Origin: an uncultured Oscillospiraceae bacterium
Lineage (GTDB): Bacteria; Bacillota; Clostridia; Oscillospirales; Oscillospiraceae
Assembly: GCA_934591725.1 (NCBI GenBank)
Contig: CAKTPR010000110.1
Coordinates: 1-6,164, forward strand
Direction: 5' to 3'
Length of the DNA: 6,164 nucleotides
Position numbers and translations under genes: made by a program. Of the stretch, positions 1 through 4,318 are shown in pieces (position 1 is the stretch's first letter; every line of letters starts with the position of its first letter). Under the pieces are notes generated by a model, which did no database searches, was not told the DNA's origin, and saw nothing but the letters and a program-made list of their open reading frames with translations.

Positions 1-411
1 GCTCAGGCTTCCGTTGAAGTTAAGGAAGAAGCCATCGACTTTTCCAATGTCCAGATCGAGCCGCTGTTTTCTGACTTTGTAGACTTTGAGACTTTCTCGA
101 AGTCAGATTTCAGAGCGGTCAAGGTGCTTGCCTGCGAGGCCGTGAAGAAGTCCAAGAAGCTTCTCAAGTTCACGCTTGACGACGGCACCGGTACGGAACG
201 CACCATCCTCAGCGGCATTCATGCTTACTACGAGCCCGAAGAGCTGGTAGGGAAGACCTGCATCGCGATCACAAATCTCCCGCCCAGACCGATGATGGGT
301 ATCGACTCCTGCGGTATGCTCATCTCCGCTGTTCACCAAGAAGGCGACGAGGAGAAGCTGCATCTGCTGATGGTCGATCCGCACATCCCGGCAGGCGCAA
401 AGCTCTACTGA
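1..411 (+). CDS. metG: Methionyl-tRNA synthetase, C-terminal tRNA-binding domain (5' end of gene outside window)
   Basis: The frame is open from the first base and encodes 136 residues before the TGA, so the gene begins upstream of the window. After an acidic linker (about residues 1-32) comes an OB-fold tRNA-binding domain of the EMAP-II/Arc1p/CsaA type (about residues 33-136). Its recognisable signatures are SKSDFRAVKV at the start, LLKFTLDDGTG, SGIHAYYEPEELVGK, and the NLPPRPMMGIDSCGMLISA segment, ending in IPAGAKLY. In MetG this domain sits at the C terminus, helps dimerisation and raises affinity for tRNA, while the catalytic Rossmann core, here unseen, charges methionine onto tRNA in the cytoplasm. 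A free-standing CsaA-like protein is less likely, because the frame continues upstream through a linker. Codons are strongly biased (Ile mostly ATC with no ATA, Lys almost only AAG), unlike the downstream genes, as expected for a highly expressed gene. The gene ends just before a palindromic terminator. Confidence 0.87.
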   Translation, partial: AQASVEVKEEAIDFSNVQIEPLFSDFVDFETFSKSDFRAVKVLACEAVKKSKKLLKFTLDDGTGTERTILSGIHAYYEPEELVGKTCIAITNLPPRPMMGIDSCGMLISAVHQEGDEEKLHLLMVDPHIPAGAKLY

Positions 412-430
412 GCGAAACATATATTACAAC

Positions 431-462
431 AACCCCCGAACCTCAGCTGAGGTTCGGGGGTT
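431..462. terminator. Bidirectional intrinsic terminator between convergent genes
   Basis: A perfect 32-bp palindrome has arms 431-446 and 447-462 (arm AACCCCCGAACCTCAG). As RNA it would form a GC-rich stem closed by a tight AGCT tetraloop. It begins 19 bp after the metG stop codon and ends 8 bp short of the stop codon of the phosphatase gene on the other strand. The downstream tract is TTTACTGTGTTT on the plus strand and TTGTTGTAATAT on the minus strand. Both are only moderately U-rich, the minus side more so. Symmetry and position between convergent genes support use in both directions. Confidence 0.9.
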
Positions 463-470
463 TACTGTGT

Positions 471-1118
471 TTACGCGCAGAGACTGTCTGGCGGTTGGCT
501 TGATCTGCTCTTATAGAAGTCAAGCTCATACCATTTCTGCGGCAGCTTCTTTGCGATAATGACAGCGACTATCCCGGCAAAGGTGCCGACTATAAGGCCG
601 CCGATGACGTCGGAGGTATAGTGGACGACGAGATAGATACGGGCGATGCCCATTGTGAATGCGAACAGCAGAGCAGTCCAGCTCCAGCGCTTGTTGCCCA
701 AAATGAAAAGCGGAACCATGCTGGCGAACGCGGCAGTAGTATGCCCGGAGGGAAAGCTCTTGTCGCTCTCAACATTCTGGCCTACCAGCAGCCATAGCTG
801 ATATAGAATACCGTTCTGATCCACATACGGCCGCGGCCGCGCGATCACGATCTTCAGGCAGCAGTTTGTGATCAGCGCGCCAATCGCAAGCCCGATACAC
901 ATCGCGGTGCCGAAGCGGCGCGTTTTTTTGAAGAACAGCAGCGCCAGAGAAAGAAGAATAAGGCATATACCGCCCTTGCCGAAGAACGAAATCACTTCAA
1001 AGAACGGCGTAAAGAAGCCGCCTGCCATGTCATACAGCTTATGTACCGCCAATGCGACGCTGACGTCAAGATTGCCGAACGTGGAATTGAGCCACGCTGC
1101 GGCAGCGTTGATCTCCAT
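471..1118 (-). CDS. PAP2-family membrane phosphatase (undecaprenyl-pyrophosphate or phosphatidate phosphatase-like)
   Basis: This 215-residue integral membrane protein carries the full type-2 phosphatidic acid phosphatase signature. Motif C1 has K89 and R96-P97 (K-x6-RP). Motif C2 is PSGH at 123-126, with H126 the expected acid/base. Motif C3 has R160, H166 (the expected nucleophile) and D170 in ARIYLVVHYTSD, where the usual leading Ser is Ala159. Hydrophobic segments lie near 50-63, 71-92, 128-141, 147-163 and 171-189, and the C-terminal tail is basic and polar. Family members remove phosphate from lipid phosphates at the outer membrane face: undecaprenyl pyrophosphate (BcrC type), phosphatidylglycerophosphate or phosphatidate. 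The sequence alone does not decide which, so I give no symbol. The start is set by an aggag ribosome binding site 8 nt upstream. The gene is monocistronic here, divergent from the SLH gene and convergent with metG. All catalytic residues are present, so it is probably active. Confidence 0.9.
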   Translation of the reverse strand: MEINAAAAWLNSTFGNLDVSVALAVHKLYDMAGGFFTPFFEVISFFGKGGICLILLSLALLFFKKTRRFGTAMCIGLAIGALITNCCLKIVIARPRPYVDQNGILYQLWLLVGQNVESDKSFPSGHTTAAFASMVPLFILGNKRWSWTALLFAFTMGIARIYLVVHYTSDVIGGLIVGTFAGIVAVIIAKKLPQKWYELDFYKSRSSQPPDSLCA

Positions 1119-1126
1119 ATCGTTTA

Positions 1127-1131
1127 CTCCT
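1127..1131 (-). promoter_or_regulatory. Ribosome binding site of the PAP2 phosphatase gene
   Basis: Read on the minus strand the sequence is TAGGAG followed by TAAACGAT and then ATG. The Shine-Dalgarno core AGGAG is 8 nt from the start codon at 1118, which fixes that ATG as the start. Confidence 0.8.
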
Positions 1132-1153
1132 ATTACATATATTTGTATTGGTG

Positions 1154-1182
1154 TTTGTATATTACCACAAAGGTATTTCCAA
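1154..1182 (-). promoter_or_regulatory. Candidate promoter of the PAP2 phosphatase gene
   Basis: On the minus strand, TTGGAA (1177-1182) and TACAAA (1154-1159) are 17 bp apart, each matching the sigma-A consensus at 4 of 6 positions. An overlapping alternative is an extended -10, TGG-TAATAT (TAATAT at 1159-1164). Either lies about 40 bp upstream of the start codon. The match is modest, and the region is AT-rich enough for chance hits. Confidence 0.35.
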
Positions 1183-1192
1183 GTCTACCTTT
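1169..1192. repeat. Inverted repeat in the divergent intergenic region, candidate operator
   Basis: AAAGGTA (1169-1175) and TACCTTT (1186-1192) are exact inverted copies separated by 10 bp. The spacing puts the half-sites about 1.6 helical turns apart, which fits a dimeric regulator. The repeat overlaps the candidate -35 of the minus-strand phosphatase promoter and lies just upstream of the candidate -10 of the SLH gene, so one protein bound here could control both. A short dyad like this can also occur by chance in AT-rich DNA. Confidence 0.4.
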
Positions 1193-1206
1193 ATTTGCAT
1201 ACCGGG

Positions 1207-1212
1207 GATAAT
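1207..1212 (+). promoter_or_regulatory. Candidate -10 element of the SLH protein gene
   Basis: GATAAT matches the TATAAT consensus at 5 of 6 positions. It would start transcription near 1219, giving a leader of about 35 nt that contains the ribosome binding site. No convincing -35 hexamer lies 16-18 bp upstream (TCTACC at 1184-1189 is the best placed), so an activator or another sigma factor may be needed if this is the promoter. Confidence 0.35.
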
Positions 1213-1237
1213 TCTGCACAAAATATCTCCAAACGGT

Positions 1238-1245
1238 AAAGGAGG
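1238..1245 (+). promoter_or_regulatory. Ribosome binding site of the SLH protein gene (full anti-SD complement)
   Basis: AAAGGAGG is fully complementary to the 16S rRNA 3' end sequence CCTCCTTT and is separated by 8 nt from the ATG at 1254. It is the strongest ribosome binding site in the window and suggests efficient translation of the secreted protein. Confidence 0.85.
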
Positions 1246-1253
1246 AATATATA

Positions 1254-2162
1254 ATGAAAAGAATACTGATATCACTGACTGCCGTTGTGCTGATGCTGCT
1301 CATGTGCGTCTCTCTGGCAAGTCCTGCGCTCGCGGCGGGAACGGCGCCGATCGCCGAAAACCTTGAAATAAAGACATATAGAAACGTGTCCGTGGGCGGG
1401 AAGATGTCGGCTTACGACCCGGATGACGACGTCGTCTCATACGAGATAACGACCCAGCCGGTGAAGGGAAAAATAGTACAGGGTGAGGAGGGCAGTTTCA
1501 CCTATACGCCGAACGACAACAAACGCGGAAAGGACTATTTCGGCTACAAGGCCGTCGATGCCGAGGGCAATGCTTCTCAGGAAGCGACCGTAATAATCCG
1601 CATCGAAAAGCAGAAGAAGGACGTCTGCTATGAAGATATGAACGGTCGCGCAGAGGAGTATGCGGCTGTGGCGTTGAGCGAGAACAATATTTTTACTGCG
1701 GAAATGATAGGCGGCGAATACTGCTTCGGCCCGGAAAAGACCGTGAGCCGCGGTGAATTTCTGAGTATGTGTATGCTGACCGTGGGCGAACCGCTGATAG
1801 ACGGAGTGATGTCGACAGGCTATGAGGACGTGGACGAGATGCCGTATTGGATGCAGCAGTATGTTGCGACGGCAGTAATGCGCGGCGTGAGCGGCAGGGA
1901 AGAAAATGAAAACGTGTTCCGCGCCGATGAGCCGATCAGCAGGAACGAAGCGATGAGTATGCTTAACCGTGCGCTCGGATTGAAGGACATTGATTATATC
2001 TCGCTTGACAGCGAATGGGAGCCGGAGACGGCGCAGGCATGCGCAAACCTCAGTGCGGTGGGCATTGTTGAGAGGCAGACGCTGCTGCATGACGAGCTTA
2101 CGCGCGCGGAGGCTGCACAGATGCTTATCAAGGCACTTGAAGTTGTAAAAGGCAGAGAGTAA
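1254..2162 (+). CDS. Secreted cell-surface protein with one Ig/cadherin-like domain and three SLH repeats
   Basis: The 302-residue product starts with a Sec signal peptide (basic KR at 2-3, hydrophobic core about 4-22, SPALAA with likely cleavage near 27-28). Residues about 31-117 resemble the bacterial Ig/cadherin-like 'tandem-95' fold: API at the start, a possible calcium-binding acidic loop YDPDDD (54-59), TTQPVKGKI, then FTYTPNDN and DYFGYKAVDAEGN, ending in a strand-like TVIIRIE. The rest is three S-layer homology repeats at about 133-177, 188-242 and 256-297. Their TRAE-type motifs read SRGE (165-168), SRNE (229-232) and TRAE (283-286), so only the last is canonical. SLH triplets bind pyruvylated secondary cell-wall polymer and hold proteins on the outside of the Gram-positive wall. 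There is no catalytic domain, so the role may be structural, adhesive or scaffold-like. It is preceded by a strong ribosome binding site and followed by a terminator, so it is probably transcribed alone. Confidence 0.88.
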   Translation: MKRILISLTAVVLMLLMCVSLASPALAAGTAPIAENLEIKTYRNVSVGGKMSAYDPDDDVVSYEITTQPVKGKIVQGEEGSFTYTPNDNKRGKDYFGYKAVDAEGNASQEATVIIRIEKQKKDVCYEDMNGRAEEYAAVALSENNIFTAEMIGGEYCFGPEKTVSRGEFLSMCMLTVGEPLIDGVMSTGYEDVDEMPYWMQQYVATAVMRGVSGREENENVFRADEPISRNEAMSMLNRALGLKDIDYISLDSEWEPETAQACANLSAVGIVERQTLLHDELTRAEAAQMLIKALEVVKGRE

Positions 2163-2165
2163 ATT

Positions 2166-2204
2166 CGGTAAACGAACGGTATTAAACGAACGTTTACTAA
2201 ACGA
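2166..2204. repeat. Cluster of TAAACGA repeats between the SLH gene and uvrB
   Basis: TAAACGAACG occurs exactly twice (2169-2178, 2183-2192), and a third, shorter copy, TAAACGA, is at 2198-2204. The starts are 14 and 15 bp apart. Inverted copies are interleaved: GTAAACG (2168-2174) pairs with CGTTTAC (2191-2197), and TAAACG-AA-CGTTTA forms a dyad at 2183-2196. The cluster begins 3 bp after the SLH stop codon and ends just before the terminator hairpin. It could be a protein-binding array or a 3' UTR structure. The CGAAC unit equals a Bacillus LexA (DinR) half-site, but no correctly spaced inverted CGAAC-N4-GTTCG box exists here. Confidence 0.55.
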
Positions 2205-2206
2205 CA

Positions 2207-2245
2207 AAAGCGGAGAAAACCTGATTCGAGGGTTTCCTCCGCTTT
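2207..2245 (+). terminator. Hairpin terminator after the SLH protein gene
   Basis: Arms 2207-2222 and 2230-2245 form a 16-bp stem with one A-C mismatch and one G-U pair, around a 7-nt loop. The stem has the layout AAAGCGGAG...CTCCGCTTT style, so the 3' arm ends in GCTTT, but the following bases are CGCGCG rather than a U run. It lies 44 bp after the stop codon and upstream of the uvrB promoter, so it most likely ends the SLH transcript. The poor U tract makes partial read-through into uvrB possible. Confidence 0.65.
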
Positions 2246-2283
2246 CGCGCGTGCGCATTTACAGACGGAGATATCCTTTTGTC

Positions 2284-2312
2284 TTGTGGAATCGAGGCGG
2301 GAGTGATATAAT
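2284..2312 (+). promoter_or_regulatory. Promoter of the uvrB-polA operon
   Basis: A perfect -10 hexamer TATAAT (2307-2312) is preceded by TG at 2304-2305, making an extended -10 (TGATATAAT). TTGTGG at 2284-2289 is a weak -35 (TTG conserved) with the ideal 17-bp spacer. Transcription would begin near 2319-2320, leaving a short leader of about 25 nt before the uvrB ATG. No Bacillus-type LexA box overlaps it, so constitutive expression is the simplest reading. Confidence 0.75.
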
Positions 2313-2334
2313 AACTTAGATTGAGTTTATATGC

Positions 2335-2339
2335 AGGAG
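2335..2339 (+). promoter_or_regulatory. Ribosome binding site that decides the uvrB start
   Basis: AGGAG lies 5 nt before the ATG at 2345. An in-frame TTG at 2321 would add eight residues, but it has no ribosome binding site and falls at the predicted transcription start. The ATG product also begins MDGFKLVSQYKPMGDQPEAI, matching the usual UvrB N terminus, so 2345 is preferred. Confidence 0.85.
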
Positions 2340-2344
2340 CGTTT

Positions 2345-4309
2345 ATGGACGGGTTCAAACTGGTATCACAATATAAGCCTATGGGCGACCAGCCTGAGGC
2401 GATAGATTCATTGGTCAGCGGGATCGAGAACGGCCTTGATGAGCAGGTGCTTCTTGGCGTCACCGGTTCGGGCAAGACCTTTACGATGGCCAACGTAATA
2501 GCCCGCATCAACCGGCCTACGCTCGTTTTGGCACACAACAAGACGCTTGCAGCGCAGCTGTGCAGTGAGTTCAGAGAGTTCTTCCCGGAGAACGCCGTAG
2601 AATATTTCGTTTCCTATTACGACTATTACCAGCCCGAAGCCTATATCCCGCACACGGATACATTCATTGAAAAGGACAGCTCTATAAACGACGAGATCGA
2701 GCGCCTGCGTCACAGCGCGACCTCGAGCCTGTTTGAGAGGCGGGATGTTATTGTGGTCGCGTCGGTCTCCTGTATTTACGGCTTGGGTGACCCAATCGAC
2801 TATGCGAATATGGTCATCTCACTGCGCACGGGACAGACGCGCGATTTTGATGAGCTGCTCAGAAAGCTTATAGAAATACGTTACGAGAGAAACGATATTG
2901 CATTCGGACGCAACATGTTCCGCGTGCGCGGGGACACGGTCGAGATTTTCCCGGCATACTCCAACGATAAGGCGATCCGCGTTGAGTTCTTCGGAGACGA
3001 GATCGACAGAATAAGCGAAATAAACGTTGTCACCGGTGCGGCGACGCGTTTTCTGACCCATGCCGCGATCTATCCTGCGAGTCACTATGTGACGACCAAG
3101 GAAAAGATGGCGGCGGCCATCGACCGCATCAGGGCAGAGTGTGATGAGCGCGTCAAATACTTTACGGATAACGGCAAGCTGCTTGAAGCGCAACGCATCA
3201 AGCAGCGCACCGATTATGACATAGAGATGATGCAGGAACTGGGCTACTGCTCCGGCATTGAGAACTATTCGCGCGTGATATCGAACCGTGCGCCGGGCAG
3301 CCCGCCGCTGACGCTGCTTGATTATTTCCCGAAGGATTTCCTGCTGTTCGTCGACGAGAGCCATGTTACGCTCCCGCAGGTGCGCGCGATGTACCGCGGC
3401 GATAGGGCGAGAAAGGAAACACTCGTTGACTACGGCTTCCGGCTCCCCTCGGCATTTGACAACAGGCCACTGAAGTTTGAGGAGTTCACGGAAAGAATAC
3501 ACCAGCGCGTTTATGTCTCGGCAACGCCGGGAGAATATGAGCGCGAACGCGCAGGGCAGATCGTCGAGCAGATAATCCGCCCGACGGGACTGCTTGACCC
3601 GGAGATATTCGTGCGCCCAATAGAAGGACAGATAGACGACCTGATGGGGGAGATAAACGAAAAGATACGCATGGGTCAGCGCTCGCTGGTGACTACGCTG
3701 ACAAAGAAGATGGCGGAGGATCTCTCCGCATATCTCACAGGCGCAGGCATCCGCTGCCGGTATATGCATCATGACATCGGCACGATAGAACGCATGGAGA
3801 TCATACGCGACCTGCGTCTCGGTGAGTTTGACGTGCTCGTCGGAATAAACCTGCTGCGCGAGGGCTTGGACATCCCGGAGGTCGGGCTTGTCGCAATACT
3901 CGACGCCGATAAGGAGGGCTTCCTGCGCAGCGAAACGAGCCTTATCCAGACGGTTGGCCGTGCAGCGCGAAATGCGGACAGCAAGGTCATCATGTATGCG
4001 GACACGATAACGCCCTCAATGCGCGCCTGCATTGACGAAACTGCGCGCCGCCGTGAAAAGCAGATGGCGTATAACAAGCTCCACGGCATCGAGCCTAAGA
4101 CCATCGTAAAGAGCGTACGCGACCTGATAGAAATATCCACGGACGCGGTCGCGGCCTCCAAGGCAAATGGCGTAAAGATGACCGACCGCGAGAGACGGGA
4201 ACTGATAAGCCAGCTTGAGGACAAGATGAAGAAGGCTGCCGCGATGCTGGAGTATGAGATCGCAGCCCAACTGCGCGATGAGATAATCAGACTGCGCGGG
4301 GAGAAATGA
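2345..4309 (+). CDS. uvrB: UvrABC excinuclease subunit B (DNA damage-verifying helicase)
   Basis: The 654-residue product has the usual UvrB length and all its signatures. Walker A is GVTGSGKT (38-45). The damage-probing beta-hairpin is YYDYYQPEAYIP (91-102), whose tyrosines clamp the DNA strand. Walker B is VDESH (336-340), followed by motif III in VSATPGEYE (391-399). The second helicase lobe has HHDIGTIERMEI (475-486), INLLREGLDIPEVG (501-514) and motif VI QTVGRAARN (535-543). A C-terminal UVR coiled-coil motif (about 617-650) should contact UvrC. In the cytoplasm UvrA2 loads UvrB at lesions. UvrB uses ATP to test the damage and then recruits UvrC for incision on both sides. The gene has its own promoter and lies 9 bp upstream of polA, so the two are almost certainly co-transcribed. 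uvrA and uvrC are not in the window. Nothing appears broken or missing. Confidence 0.98.
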   Translation: MDGFKLVSQYKPMGDQPEAIDSLVSGIENGLDEQVLLGVTGSGKTFTMANVIARINRPTLVLAHNKTLAAQLCSEFREFFPENAVEYFVSYYDYYQPEAYIPHTDTFIEKDSSINDEIERLRHSATSSLFERRDVIVVASVSCIYGLGDPIDYANMVISLRTGQTRDFDELLRKLIEIRYERNDIAFGRNMFRVRGDTVEIFPAYSNDKAIRVEFFGDEIDRISEINVVTGAATRFLTHAAIYPASHYVTTKEKMAAAIDRIRAECDERVKYFTDNGKLLEAQRIKQRTDYDIEMMQELGYCSGIENYSRVISNRAPGSPPLTLLDYFPKDFLLFVDESHVTLPQVRAMYRGDRARKETLVDYGFRLPSAFDNRPLKFEEFTERIHQRVYVSATPGEYERERAGQIVEQIIRPTGLLDPEIFVRPIEGQIDDLMGEINEKIRMGQRSLVTTLTKKMAEDLSAYLTGAGIRCRYMHHDIGTIERMEIIRDLRLGEFDVLVGINLLREGLDIPEVGLVAILDADKEGFLRSETSLIQTVGRAARNADSKVIMYADTITPSMRACIDETARRREKQMAYNKLHGIEPKTIVKSVRDLIEISTDAVAASKANGVKMTDRERRELISQLEDKMKKAAAMLEYEIAAQLRDEIIRLRGEK

Positions 4310-4312
4310 GGA
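4308..4312 (+). promoter_or_regulatory. Ribosome binding site of polA overlapping the uvrB stop codon
   Basis: GAGGA begins inside the uvrB TGA (4307-4309) and is 6 nt from the polA ATG at 4319. Ribosomes ending uvrB translation would therefore cover this site, which suggests translational coupling of the two genes. Confidence 0.7.
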
Positions 4313-4318
4313 AGCAAA

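Noticed and set aside
828..848. GC-rich palindrome GGCCGCGGCC in the phosphatase gene
   Set aside because: It lies within codons for the conserved Ala-Arg-Pro-Arg-Pro catalytic motif, so coding constraint explains it.
1254..1340. Possible lipoprotein signal with Cys18 in the SLH protein
   Set aside because: The residues before the Cys are LLM, not a lipobox with Gly, Ala or Ser at -1. The Cys also lies inside the hydrophobic core, and a standard cleavage site follows at ALAA.
868..1366. Plus-strand open frames antisense to the phosphatase gene and running into the SLH leader
   Set aside because: They oppose conserved PAP2 coding sequence, have no ribosome binding site, and overlap the SLH start in another frame.
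1437..2258. A 273-codon open frame on the minus strand across the SLH gene
   Set aside because: It is antisense to a clearly recognisable signal peptide/Ig/SLH gene. The translation is rich in His, Arg and Leu with no domain, and has no ribosome binding site worth noting. It is a shadow of the plus-strand codon bias.
2163..2344. SOS (LexA) operator upstream of uvrB
   Set aside because: No inverted CGAAC-N4-GTTCG site is present. The CGAAC copies are direct repeats and lie far upstream of the promoter.
2819..3772. A 317-codon open frame on the minus strand inside uvrB
   Set aside because: It lies wholly antisense to uvrB helicase motifs. The protein is Arg/His/Ala-rich with no family pattern, as expected for an antisense shadow.
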